Assembly: GCF_008065135.1 (NCBI RefSeq)
Contig: NZ_CP042914.1
Coordinates: 1,054,001 to 1,118,000, forward strand
Direction: 5' to 3'
From: Roseimaritima ulvae
GTDB taxonomy: Bacteria; Planctomycetota; Planctomycetia; Pirellulales; Pirellulaceae
DNA length: 64,000 nucleotides
Below are positions 51,501 to 61,580 of the stretch, in pieces (position 1 is the stretch's first letter; the number at the start of each line of letters is the position of its first letter). The position numbers and the translations under genes are program-made. The notes below the pieces were generated by a model. It ran no database searches and was not told the DNA's origin. It saw nothing but the letters and a program-made list of their open reading frames with translations.

Positions 51501-51857
51501 CGTGAAGCCAATGAAAAACATGAGTTTTTCTCGCTCGATTACCGCGTCCGGCAGCCGGATGGAAGCTATCGTTGGGCAATTGATTCTGGCCGTCCTCGGT
51601 TCAACGAAGGTGGAGAATTTCTGGGATTTATCGGCTCGGTAATTGACGTTCACGAACGGAAAACTGCTCAAGAATTCCGCCAGAAACAAGCACGCATTTT
51701 GGAAATGGTCGCCTCTGAGCAGCCACTGGATGAGATTTTGAATGAACTTACGTCATTCATCGAATGGCAAATTCCAGGATCAAGCGGATCGATCCTGCTG
51801 CTTGATAAGAAAGGAAATCGGCTTCGCCATGGAGCGGCTCCCAGGCCAGGGCTGTAA
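48555..51857 (+). CDS. Hybrid histidine kinase, N-terminal part (interrupted by small element)
   Basis: 1100 residues, with GGGAGGAACG before the ATG. Order: PAS-like (about 20-160), GAF (about 175-335), HisKA with 'FFSNVSHEFRTPLTL' near 362, HATPase with 'NLLSNAFKFT' and 'GIGLALVQELVKLHGG', receiver (about 640-760, phospho-Asp in 'LVLTDIMMPRLDG', Lys in 'YLVKPFSARE'), PAS with 'VFRDITERRES', PAS with 'GFIGSVIDVHERKTAQEF', and the start of a second GAF ('ILNELTSFIEWQIPGSSGSILLL'). The last four codons and the stop come from an inserted element at 51846. The complete ancestral protein continues at 51992. Confidence 0.93.
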   Translation: MNQRRASADTSTGFLVGDGEMSRRTREFDWSSTPVGPIDDWPQGLKTAVRIMLGSRYAMWLGWGPELTFFYNDAYAKMTLGPKHPGALGRPAGAVWSEIWNEVGPRAESVLRSGEATWDEGLLLFLERRGFPEESYHTFSYSPLPGDGDEVGGMLCVVTEDTERVIGERRLQTLRELAARTIDQAKSVGEACHKASEILADNSEDLPFSLIYLLGTDGRHAQLAGSSGVTANMQISSATVPLNQGDGSWPLHDVVEQGNAIVVDDLAHRFGELKVGPWPEVPQQAMVLPLATPGNSQLAGFLVVGVSSRLPFDDSYRGFFDLLAGQIAATVANARAYEVERERADALAELDRAKTAFFSNVSHEFRTPLTLMLGPIEDMLSRSYTELSPSAKGQLEVVNRNGLRLLRLVNSLLDFSRIEAGRVHAAFEPTNLAAFTRELASVFRSAIERAGLKLVVHCPDIREPVYVDREMWEKIVLNLLSNAFKFTLEGEIVITQRQTGEVVELCVRDTGTGIPSEQMPQLFERFHRIENSQGRTHEGSGIGLALVQELVKLHGGTIAAESSFGEGTTFTIRVPLGKSHLPTDQIGGRSTAVSSATGPTPYVEEALRWLPDETLTEHDTLEKVSLQELQVPSAVAAVPATDDDRPMVLVADDNSDMRQYVVRLLSERFRVTAVADGESALTEVRRRRPDLVLTDIMMPRLDGFGLLKELRDDPRTSDMPVIMLSARAGEESRVEGVEAGADDYLVKPFSARELIARVGAHLQMARMRRESAENLRQSEVQLQKERDLLSVTLASIGDAVVTTDTDSCVTNMNPVAETLTGWTCEEALGQPLDRIFRIVNEQSRKPVENPAERALREGVVVGLANHTVLIRKDGQECPIDDSAAPIRGEDGTIEGGVLVFRDITERRESEKALRESESYFRTMANNAPTMLWVTEADGSCSFLSRGWYEYTGQTEEEGLGGSGFGWLEAVHPDDRDESGRIFREANEKHEFFSLDYRVRQPDGSYRWAIDSGRPRFNEGGEFLGFIGSVIDVHERKTAQEFRQKQARILEMVASEQPLDEILNELTSFIEWQIPGSSGSILLLDKKGNRLRHGAAPRPGL

Positions 51858-51958
51858 GGGTAAGAAACACAATGAAAACGGCCTTTTCTCGTAAAACACA
51901 ACCATGCATCTGAGAATTTGATTTTTGACTTTCCTGCAAAAGCCGGGAAAAGCGACGT

Positions 51959-51982
<24 letters not shown>
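51846..51982. mobile_element. 137-bp non-autonomous element with perfect 16-bp TIRs
   Basis: The ends CCAGGGCTGTAAGGGT (51846-51861) and its exact reverse complement (51967-51982) bound a short non-coding interior. The flanks carry a 9-bp direct duplication, GCTCCCAGG, at 51837-51845 and 51983-51991. Removing the element and one duplication (146 bp) joins the reading frames on both sides in register, through 'HGAAPR' to 'LPQAYNEAIDG'. The size, TIR and TSD are those of a MITE moved in trans by a transposase elsewhere in the genome. The parental family is not identified. Confidence 0.93.
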
Positions 51983-53977
<1,995 letters not shown>

Positions 53978-54069
53978 AGTCTGCCCGATGCCATTCCTTA
54001 CAAGCACCATATATGGATTGGTGGGTGGCTTGACGGCCTTCACATTCCTTTTAGGCTTGATGTCACCAC

Positions 54070-55728
54070 TTACCTGGCGTGGGTGCCGGTTTCTAGTAGC
54101 GAGGCGAACAGGGGCAGCAGTTGCTTTTTGCGGCTGACGACGCTGTCCAGTTTGTATAACCGCAGGTCGACTCGTGGGTAGTTGATCTCTTCCCAACATT
54201 CCGGCTCTCGCGACATCAGCAGCAGGCTGCCGTTGGAGACGATGTCGGTGATCATCAGGGCGGAAAAGTCCAGCTTCCGCTCCGTCGTCATCTGCTCCAG
54301 AGCTTCGCGCAGTTCGTTCTTGCGATTCCAGAACAAATCAAAACCGATCTCTTCGATCTGCGAAATCGAAAACCGGTGCCCGTGCTCTTCGAATTCCTTG
54401 CAGTCCTCGCGAACCACGCGGTCGGCTTTGCTGACTCGCAGCGCCGAGCCGGTTTCGAAGAACTCTTTGGCGAACGATTCCAGGTCCGTGTCGCAGAACG
54501 TTTCCAACCATTTCAGCGTGTCGCGATCGACGTCGGTGGTGGTGGGAGAACGCAGGAACAGGGTATCGGAAATAATTCCCGACGCCATGCACAGGGCGAT
54601 GCCGGCCGGTGGTTCGATGCCCGCGGCCCGGTACCGCTGGGCGACCAGCGTGCAGGTCGATCCGACCGGTTCCATAATGAAGCGAATCGGTTGCGAAGAA
54701 CGCAAGCTGCCGCCCAGTCGATGGTGATCGAGAACTTCCAGGATCTCCGCGCCTTCCGCGCCGTCGACGGCTTGCCCGAGTTCGTTGTGGTCGACCAGCA
54801 CCAGTTGCGGTTTAGGCGGGTTGATCAAGTCGGATTTGGAAAGCACTCCGATCAGCCGGCCATCATCGTCCAGGACGGGGAAGATCGGTTGTGCGGTTCG
54901 CGCGATCTGTTGTTGAGCTTCTTCGATGGGTTGTTTGGCCGACAGCGAGACAAACTCGCGTTCGATAGCTGGCGCGATCGCCCGAGCGGATTTGATCCGC
55001 ATGGTTGTGGTGGCCGTGTCGTAGGGGCTGACGATCACCGTCACACCATTGGCTTTGGCGATTTGCAGCAATCCCGGTGACAATTCAAAACCGCCGGTGA
55101 CAACGATCCCACGCACATTGCGTTCCAGGGCCGGCAACTGGATCGTGGGCCGGTCGCCGCTGACGACCAGCGTGTCTTCGGCTGGCAGAGCGTTCAGTTT
55201 TTCGGTGAACTTGCCGGCGCTCATGGCCCCCACCATGACCTTCAGGTCCTGCCGCCGATCGCAATCGACTTCGTTCAGGTAACGCCCGTCAAAGGATTTA
55301 CGAATTTTCTCCAGGCTGCTCGACACCACTCGAGCTACCTTTGCGTCGCTCTCGCCGTCGAAGATCAATTCCAGCACATCCAATAGGCTGAGCACGCCGA
55401 CCAAACCGCCGTCGTTGTCGAGCACCGGAATGCTGCGCAGTTCGTGCGTTTTCAGACGCCGGTAGACTTCATAAAAGACTTCGCTTTCGTTGGCCGTGAC
55501 GATGTCGTGATGGCACACGTCCTCGACTTCGGGACGCACGTCCATGATGATCCGCGGCGGTTCTAGGTTGCACTTCTTAAGCGCGAACTCCGTCCGGCGA
55601 TTGGTCGGACCACAGCAGGCCGCCACGGCATCGGGATGGCTGGTCGCTCGCAGCAGGTGGGCGTAGGCGAGCGCCGAGCAGATGGCGTCGGTATCGGGAT
55701 TGCGGTGGCCAAAAACCAGAACGGGCAT
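54070..55728 (-). CDS. ppaC: CBS/DRTGG-domain manganese-dependent (family II) pyrophosphatase
   Basis: A 552-residue DHH-superfamily enzyme hydrolysing pyrophosphate. The start ATG 55728 gives 'MPVLVFGHRNPDTDAICSALAYAHLL', where the first metal-binding motif (H...DxD) sits at the N-terminus as in all family II enzymes. Next: CBS domain ('LRSIPVLDNDGGLVGVLSLLDVLELI'), DRTGG domain (about 190-300), second CBS ('PIFPVLDDDGRLIGVLSKSDLI'), 'LVLVDHNE' and 'EVLDHHRLGG' (the DHH motif), and DHHA2 with 'ASGIISDTLFLRSPTTTDVD'. The CBS-DRTGG insert is the known adenine-nucleotide regulated subtype. The frame to 56013 runs through intergenic repeats and is not coding. Confidence 0.93.
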   Translation of the reverse strand: MPVLVFGHRNPDTDAICSALAYAHLLRATSHPDAVAACCGPTNRRTEFALKKCNLEPPRIIMDVRPEVEDVCHHDIVTANESEVFYEVYRRLKTHELRSIPVLDNDGGLVGVLSLLDVLELIFDGESDAKVARVVSSSLEKIRKSFDGRYLNEVDCDRRQDLKVMVGAMSAGKFTEKLNALPAEDTLVVSGDRPTIQLPALERNVRGIVVTGGFELSPGLLQIAKANGVTVIVSPYDTATTTMRIKSARAIAPAIEREFVSLSAKQPIEEAQQQIARTAQPIFPVLDDDGRLIGVLSKSDLINPPKPQLVLVDHNELGQAVDGAEGAEILEVLDHHRLGGSLRSSQPIRFIMEPVGSTCTLVAQRYRAAGIEPPAGIALCMASGIISDTLFLRSPTTTDVDRDTLKWLETFCDTDLESFAKEFFETGSALRVSKADRVVREDCKEFEEHGHRFSISQIEEIGFDLFWNRKNELREALEQMTTERKLDFSALMITDIVSNGSLLLMSREPECWEEINYPRVDLRLYKLDSVVSRKKQLLPLFASLLETGTHAR

Positions 55729-55808
55729 CGAGAATTCCGGCGGACAGATCGATTGGGAAAAGTGGGGCAAGAGCGGAAGAGCCATTGTACCCACAAGCCG
55801 AATCCCGC

Positions 55809-56063
55809 GTAGCCTAGGCTTCCAGCCTGGGAGCCAGAATTCTGCGGCCGCATGTCGCGACCTTCGCCCAAAGGTGGGCCGCACGTAGCTACCTTCGCCA
55901 GAAGGTGGGACGCAGGAGTTGTTGCACTTCACTCTCCCTCTGGGAGGGTCGAGCCTTAGCGAGGGGAGGGTTTCCCGGCAGCGGAAAAAGATCCTAACGA
56001 CCCTCGAATCCAACGAGCCCTCCCCGCTCGTTCCTCGCGACCCTCCCGGAGGGAGGGTGAAGG
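55809..56063. repeat. Cluster of palindromic repeats of three kinds
   Basis: The 373-bp interval 55729-56101 is packed with hairpins. 55809-55831: GTAG, CCTAGGC, TTCCA, GCCTGGG (7-bp stem). 55854-55877: a degenerate copy of the next unit. 55885-55908: GTAG, CTACCTTC, GCCA, GAAGGTGG (8-bp stem with one T-G wobble). 55931-55965 and the inverted 56018-56060: the ACTCTCCC/GGGAGGGT element also found inside the REP pair at 16049. No gene is present. Confidence 0.75.
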
Positions 56064-56101
56064 ATGAAACGGCAAAGGAGGAACGACGCGGCGGCTACCG
56101 C

Positions 56102-58273
56102 TTACACGGTGGCGGTTTCGCTGGCCGCTTCGACCGCGGTGGCTTGGCGGAGCGATTTGCTGCGGAGCCACATTTTGACCGCCCAGCGACCTTCCGCATC
56201 GCCGCTGACCAACCAATGTGGCTGTACGCAAACGCTTTGATGCACCAGTTCAAATCCACCTTCGCTCTGGCTGACCGTTTCCACCGGGAAGGCCCAGATG
56301 CCACTGGGGCGGTCGATGTCCAGGCCGACTTCGATTCCCAGCCACTGGTCGGTCAGCGATAGGCCTTGGGCCTCTTGCATGTCTTGAGCCTGACCCAGTT
56401 GTCCCAAGCGGTTGCCCTCTGCATCGGAGAAGAAGCGATCGTCGGCGCCCGCGGGCAGGCCTGCGAAGTTGAACTCGATGCCGAAGTGCAGCGGGTTGCC
56501 CGGGGGCAGGTTTTCCAGCAGGTAGGTGATTTCGATGGTGTCCGAGCCGGCGGCCACCGTGAGGGCTTTGGTGATCGTGATCGGGATCCCCCAAGCGTTT
56601 CCGTCGCGGCGCATCTGCAATTGCACGCGGTCGGCCGCGCGGCGAAGTTTGGCTTCGAAAGGCAGGTCGACAAAATCACCACGCTCTTGAGCATCGCCAC
56701 GGAACACGGCTTCCAACGTAGCGTTTTCGTCGTAGAAGTGATCCATCATCGATTTGCGTGGGAAGCGATCGTACTGCAGGCGTTCGTCCAGGCCTTCCTG
56801 TTTGAAGACAACGCGATCGTGAATGCTGGCCACGGCGTCCCCGGCGGCGCTGGGGCCGGTCAGGACTTTGCGGTGATAGGCTTCGGGCCGCCGCTGCATG
56901 GTGGCCAGCAGGTTGTGAGCGATCTCGCGGACATCCAATTCGGTGATCCGACCGCCGCGACCGGGCGCGACGATGGCGACCAGTTTGTCGCTGGACAGGC
57001 GGACTTCGTGCAGTCCATCAAAGTCGTAATCTTCCGCCGTGGCTTCGGCCCAACTTGCGCCGGCTTCGCGGGTGGCGCGTTCCAGTTGGTTGTCGGCTTC
57101 GATCAGGTGTTGGTAGACGGCGTTGCGGAGGTGCGGCAGATAGATCCCGCCGAACGCTCCGTGCCAGTACGGGCAATTGCACTGCCCCCGGTACAGGTGA
57201 TCCAGCGCCGAGGCTAACTCGCCGGCGTCGACCCCGTCTTGCTTGGCTTCGGCCAGCCGCCGGCTGATGTCCATCATGCGGGCGTACATCTCGTTGGCTT
57301 CGGCGTATTTAACTTTGAAGTTCCGCCAGTAGCCGCCGCGTACGAAGGGGCTCAGCGCGGGCCAACGCGGATCGTTTTCGAAGTCATGGACCACATCGTC
57401 CAGTTGGGTCTGTTGTTCGACCGGCAGCGACCATTCGGTCATTTCGCGGTAGCTGCAGTCGGGCAAGTAGACCTTGCCGACCGCCGAGGTTTTCTGGACG
57501 GCTTCGGCCAACGTGATCGTGTGCAGCCACTCGGCGTTTTCGGTCAACGCGTCGAAGAAGCTCCGCAGCCAGCCGCCTTCGTAGACGTGGGCTTTGGTGT
57601 CGGGCCAGGTGCCGAACTTTTCGCCGTCATCGCCAAACGTCAGCACGGCGCCGGGCGAACGCTCGGCGACTTCGCGGCAGTATGCGATCGTGTCGGCGGC
57701 GGGCTGGAAGGGGATCGTGTACCGCAGGCGTTCACTGCCGGGGAAGATCCGCAGCGTCTGGCCGTCGTCTTCGGTTAAGAAGTACCCGGTCATGTCTTGC
57801 TCGCGGACACCGGCGGCGCGGAAATGGTAGTCGTCCAAAACCGTGTATTGGATTCCGGCCTGAGCCACCGAGGAGGTCAGGTTGGATTCCCAAACCCGTT
57901 CCGGGGTCCACATTCCGGCGGGGTGCGTGCCCAGTGTGCGCCGCAGCCAGGACGCGTAGGACTGGATCTGACCGATGCGGTCGCGAGCCGGCAGCATGGT
58001 CATGATCGGTTCGTACTGCGGACCGCCAATGATTTCAATTCGGCCCACGTCCACCAAAGCCCGGACGCGATCGATGTATTCAGGATGCCGCTCGGCCAAC
58101 CACATCAGCAGCGGCCCGCTGGTATGCAGCGAAATGTTCAGCTGATCGTATGGTTCGAAGACATCCAAGAACGGCAGATAGCTGTCTTGGTAAGCGGCTT
58201 CGAAGACCCCGTCGAAATTTCCGATGGGCTGGTGGTTGTGCAAAACCAGGCACAGATGAGCAGCAGGCTTCAT
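56102..58273 (-). CDS. GH57 family alpha-amylase/glucanotransferase-like protein
   Basis: About 723 residues from the ATG at 58273 ('MKPAAHLCLVLHNHQPIGNFDGVFE'); an ATG at 58330 would add 19. GH57 marks: the N-terminal 'LVLHNHQPIGNFD', 'IEIIGGPQYEPIMTMLPARDRIGQI', 'GMWTPERVWESNL' with the nucleophile region, and 'AVLTFGDDGEKFGTWPDTK' with the acid/base Asp. The C-terminal half (about 400-720) has the beta-rich DUF1925/1926-type part ending 'VQPHWLVSGDAEGRWAVKMWL'. It acts on alpha-1,4-glucans (hydrolysis or transfer). With the GalT-like and glgA genes on the same strand it forms a glycogen-type cluster. Confidence 0.9.
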   Translation of the reverse strand: MKPAAHLCLVLHNHQPIGNFDGVFEAAYQDSYLPFLDVFEPYDQLNISLHTSGPLLMWLAERHPEYIDRVRALVDVGRIEIIGGPQYEPIMTMLPARDRIGQIQSYASWLRRTLGTHPAGMWTPERVWESNLTSSVAQAGIQYTVLDDYHFRAAGVREQDMTGYFLTEDDGQTLRIFPGSERLRYTIPFQPAADTIAYCREVAERSPGAVLTFGDDGEKFGTWPDTKAHVYEGGWLRSFFDALTENAEWLHTITLAEAVQKTSAVGKVYLPDCSYREMTEWSLPVEQQTQLDDVVHDFENDPRWPALSPFVRGGYWRNFKVKYAEANEMYARMMDISRRLAEAKQDGVDAGELASALDHLYRGQCNCPYWHGAFGGIYLPHLRNAVYQHLIEADNQLERATREAGASWAEATAEDYDFDGLHEVRLSSDKLVAIVAPGRGGRITELDVREIAHNLLATMQRRPEAYHRKVLTGPSAAGDAVASIHDRVVFKQEGLDERLQYDRFPRKSMMDHFYDENATLEAVFRGDAQERGDFVDLPFEAKLRRAADRVQLQMRRDGNAWGIPITITKALTVAAGSDTIEITYLLENLPPGNPLHFGIEFNFAGLPAGADDRFFSDAEGNRLGQLGQAQDMQEAQGLSLTDQWLGIEVGLDIDRPSGIWAFPVETVSQSEGGFELVHQSVCVQPHWLVSGDAEGRWAVKMWLRSKSLRQATAVEAASETATV

Positions 58274-58351
58274 GGTAGACGCTAGCATTAAAGAGTGTAC
58301 GTGCAATCCCTCCGCTGACTTATCGGTCAATCGGGTGCAATCGTTTTATCT

Positions 58352-59701
58352 TTATGAGACGGAATGTCCAGATCTAGATTGCGACATCCGCAAAGGATTC
58401 ATGCGCAACGCGGCATCGCGCAGTTGAGCGGCAGCGGTTTCGGGGAATGTCGGATTAATGTAGCAGTCCGACGCGTGTTCGAAACCGGCTTGGGTCGTGA
58501 TCCGCGGCATCCACTCCATCGACCAGTGATAAACGTCCTGGTTTTTGGCTCCCGGTGGCCGGGTGTGCAGCACGTGGTTGTAGTCCACCGCAGGAAATAA
58601 TTTTTCAAAACACTGCACGAGGCGACGAGTCATCTGCGCCAAGTCGGCCAGGACTTCGTCGCTGGAATCTTCAAAATGAGCCGCATGTTGATTGGGGACG
58701 ATTCGGGTCAGGTAGGGGAGCGAGGAAGCATAGGGGCAATAGGCGGTCAGGTGTTTGCTGGTGAACACGATGCGGTCTTTGGCTTCGCGTTCGGCCCGCA
58801 TCAGGTCGCATTGCAAGCAGCAGCCGGTTTGGTCGTAGTGTTTGCCCGCGCGGTAGATCAGGTCGCCGACGCGGGGCGGCAGGATGGCGGCGGCGATCAG
58901 TTGGCTATGGGCGTGGCTGAGCGATGCGCCGGCGCGGGCGCCGACGTTTTTGAACACCGAGATGTATTCGACTTCAGGCACGTCGCGCCAGACGCGGATC
59001 CGTGAGGCGATCGCTTCGTAAACTTTCGTCAGGTGGTTGACGTTCAGTTCCGAGACGCTGGTGGTGTGTCCGGGCGACTCGATGATGACTTCGTGGCCAC
59101 CGTTCATGGGTCCGGTGGGGAACAGGTTGGGCGTGCGGCGGGCTTTGGCGAACCGTCGTTGTCGCGCAGCCAGCGCGGCTTGGGGATCGGCGTCGGGGCT
59201 GCGGTGGCGTTGTGGGTCCAGCAGCGAGACGGCGGGGTATTTATTGTTGACGACGCGGACCAACCAGGGTTCGCCGGCTTCGTCGTCGTCCATCGACAGC
59301 AGTGTGTCGGGGGTCAGAGATTCATTGCCGCGGCAGAACGGGCAAGTGGTGACGTCGGTGGTCGCTTTGACTTCGCCGACAAATTCCACGGGCCGCGCGC
59401 CGCGGTCGGCGGCGAAGATGGTCTGGCGACCGCTCAGTACGTCGTAGCGGACTTCGCTGCCGATGCCGGCTTGGGCAAGTTCCAGCCGCGAAGGTCGATC
59501 GACGCGGTGACGCACGGTTGCGTCGGAGCGACGGGCCGGCGTCTCGGGCTCGGCGGCCGTCGGACCGGGCTGAACTTTCGGGGCCGCGGTTTGACGTTGG
59601 GTGTCCAATTCCGCCTGCGAGCACCGCAAGGTGTCGTCTGCGATACTTTGGGAGCGTTTGGACACGATGTTTCTCCGGTTTTTCGAGACGACAAGACGCA
59701 C
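58352..59701 (-). CDS. GalT-like sugar-1-phosphate uridylyl/nucleotidyltransferase
   Basis: A HIT-superfamily protein of up to 449 residues; the conserved part begins at about residue 80 ('SEVRYDVLSGRQTIFAADRGARPVEF'), and a GTG at 59665 is an alternative start. It shows the zinc-type 'CPFCRGNESLTPDTLL', 'NGGHEVIIESPGHTTSVSELNVNHLTKVYEAI', the 'NVGARAGASLSHAHSQLIAA' segment where GalT enzymes have their catalytic HxH, and 'HWSMEWMPRITTQAGFEHASDCYINP'. It lies between GH57 and glgA, so the true substrate may be glucose-1-phosphate/ADP-glucose rather than galactose; this is inference. Confidence 0.82.
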   Translation of the reverse strand: MRLVVSKNRRNIVSKRSQSIADDTLRCSQAELDTQRQTAAPKVQPGPTAAEPETPARRSDATVRHRVDRPSRLELAQAGIGSEVRYDVLSGRQTIFAADRGARPVEFVGEVKATTDVTTCPFCRGNESLTPDTLLSMDDDEAGEPWLVRVVNNKYPAVSLLDPQRHRSPDADPQAALAARQRRFAKARRTPNLFPTGPMNGGHEVIIESPGHTTSVSELNVNHLTKVYEAIASRIRVWRDVPEVEYISVFKNVGARAGASLSHAHSQLIAAAILPPRVGDLIYRAGKHYDQTGCCLQCDLMRAEREAKDRIVFTSKHLTAYCPYASSLPYLTRIVPNQHAAHFEDSSDEVLADLAQMTRRLVQCFEKLFPAVDYNHVLHTRPPGAKNQDVYHWSMEWMPRITTQAGFEHASDCYINPTFPETAAAQLRDAALRMNPLRMSQSRSGHSVS

Positions 59702-59787
59702 AGAGGGGGGGCGTCATCCTACCGTGTAAATCGCTCCCAACCGATCCCTAATTCCATGTTTTTTGGGATCGCGGCGACCGCAGGGGG

Positions 59788-61284
59788 TTAGTGCCCCCTC
59801 AGTGCCCCGTGCTTACGGGCGGATGTCTTTTCGTAAACCTGCTCATACCGGACGGCACTGCGCCCCCAAGACCAATCTCGCGTCATTCCCGACTGAATAA
59901 TTTGCGTCCATTTTTCCGGCGAATTTCTTCTCATCGAGAACGCTGCGGACAGCGCTTCGATCAGTCCGTAGGTATCAAAGGTCGGTAAGTAGAATCCGGT
60001 GGCGGTGCCCTCGGTGACATGTTGGCTGGTCGCATCGACCACCGTGTCGGACAGGCCGCCGGTGGGATTGACCACCGGCACCGTGCCATACCGCAGGCTA
60101 TACAGTTGATTTAATCCGCAGGGTTCGTAGCGGCTGGGCATCAGGAAAATATCAGCGCCTGCTTCGATGCGATGAGCTAATGCATCGGAGAAGCCCAGGT
60201 GCAGCCCCAGCCGATCGCCGTAGTGGCCGGCCAGTCGAGACAGGGCGGCATGGTAGCGGCGGTCGCCGGTACCCAGCACAACCCACTGCGCGGGGTTACC
60301 GGTCGAGAGGAAGTGCCGCATCGCTTCGATGACCAAGCCCCAGCCCTTTTGTTCGGCCAGTCGCCCGACCAAGCCAATCAGCGGAGCGTCGGCAGTAGGG
60401 TTCAGCCCAAAAGTTTCCTGAAGGTCGCGTTTGTTGGACGCCTTGCCTTCCTGCCAGTTGCTGATCGAGTAGTTGGCCACCAGGTGGGGATCGGTGGCGG
60501 GATCCCAGATCGCGGTGTCGATGCCGTTGGGGATTCCGGTCAACGAGGCCGCGCGGCGATGCAGGACGCCCTGCAGGCCGCAGCCGTGTTGTTCGGTTTG
60601 GATTTCTTCGGCGTAGCGGGCACTGACGGTGGTCACCGCATCGGCAAACACGATCCCGGTCTTCAGCAGGTTCAGCTGGTCGTAGAACTCCAGTTCGTCC
60701 GGGCGAAAATGTTCCCAACCCATGCCGGTTTGGGGAAGCAGGTGTTTGGAAAACACGCCCTGGTAGGCCAGGTTGTGGATCGTCAACACGGTGGCGACGC
60801 GGTCCATCCAGGAGTAGTCGCCAAACCGCGTGCTGATGTAAGCGGGCACCAAACCGGTTTGCCAATCATTGCAGTGGACGATGTCGACGGGCAGTTTCAG
60901 CCGTTCGATGGCCTGCAAACAGGCTTGGCTGAAAAACGAAAATCGCAGGCAGTTGTCCTGGTAATCGCCGTGTTCGTCGCCGTACAGTTGGGGGCGATCG
61001 AACAGGTCTGGCTGGTCGATGAAGTACACCGGGACTTCCGAGTCCGGCAGGGTGGAGCTGGCCAGGCGAGCCGTCCAGCGATGCCCTTCGATGTCCACGG
61101 GCAAGGAAATGTCGGTTTCGCTGATCGGTTGGCCGGCACTGTGGATCTGCCGGAAGGCCGGCATCAGCACCGTGACGTTGTGGCCATGGTTGGCCAGCTG
61201 GACCGGTAACGCGCCGCACACGTCCGCTAACCCCCCCGTTTTGGCAAACGGAACGGCTTCGGTGGTGATTAAAACGATATTCAC
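59788..61284 (-). CDS. glgA: Glycogen synthase (GT5)
   Basis: 498 residues; elongates alpha-1,4-glucan from ADP-glucose (or UDP-glucose). Diagnostic: 'VPFAKTGGLADVCGALPVQLANHGHNVTVLMPAF' at the N-terminus (KTGGL binds the donor phosphate), 'DIVHCNDWQTGLVPAYI', 'TIHNLAYQGVFSKHLLP', 'TGIPNGIDTAIWDPATDPHL', 'GLVGRLAEQKGWGLVIEAM', 'WVVLGTGDRRYHAAL', 'MPSRYEPCGLNQLYSLRYGTVPVVNPTGGLSDTV'. Length and order are normal for GlgA. First gene of the alpha-glucan cluster on the minus strand; no glgB or glgC is in the window. Confidence 0.95.
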   Translation of the reverse strand: MNIVLITTEAVPFAKTGGLADVCGALPVQLANHGHNVTVLMPAFRQIHSAGQPISETDISLPVDIEGHRWTARLASSTLPDSEVPVYFIDQPDLFDRPQLYGDEHGDYQDNCLRFSFFSQACLQAIERLKLPVDIVHCNDWQTGLVPAYISTRFGDYSWMDRVATVLTIHNLAYQGVFSKHLLPQTGMGWEHFRPDELEFYDQLNLLKTGIVFADAVTTVSARYAEEIQTEQHGCGLQGVLHRRAASLTGIPNGIDTAIWDPATDPHLVANYSISNWQEGKASNKRDLQETFGLNPTADAPLIGLVGRLAEQKGWGLVIEAMRHFLSTGNPAQWVVLGTGDRRYHAALSRLAGHYGDRLGLHLGFSDALAHRIEAGADIFLMPSRYEPCGLNQLYSLRYGTVPVVNPTGGLSDTVVDATSQHVTEGTATGFYLPTFDTYGLIEALSAAFSMRRNSPEKWTQIIQSGMTRDWSWGRSAVRYEQVYEKTSARKHGALRGH

Positions 61285-61580
61285 TCTGCACTACCTATGG
61301 TTTTACGAACGGATTCGCGCGTTGATTTGAATTCTAGTCCCGCTAGCATCGGTTTGCGACAATACTAGGCTCTGTCTGAAAACCCCAAAATATAGGTCGC
61401 GAAGCGATTCCTCGATGTCCCCCGTCCCGCAAATCTTTCGCGTACGACGTCTTCGCTCACCCCCAAATCTGATCGCGAAAGAATTGGGGGAGGGGGTTAG
61501 GGGGAGGGACGACGAATCGACTAAGATAAATAGGTATCCTTTCGGTCCCCTTCTCGCTCCCGCTTGCCCTTTGTTTGTTC
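61285..61580. other. Gene-free interval with element-like ends
   Basis: The interval between the divergent glgA and pseudokinase genes. It contains AGGCTCTGTCTGAAAACC at 61367-61384, which recurs with one mismatch at 33329-33346 (downstream of the ABC operon), and a C/G-run palindrome ('CACCCCCAAATC' near 61458 and 'GAATTGGGGGAGGGGG' near 61480). Both look like remains of mobile or repeated DNA. No small gene is supported. Confidence 0.55.

Noticed and set aside
55729-56013. N-terminal extension of the family II pyrophosphatase frame
   Set aside because: The extension runs through several intergenic hairpin repeats, and the catalytic N-terminal motif of the family begins right at the ATG at 55728.
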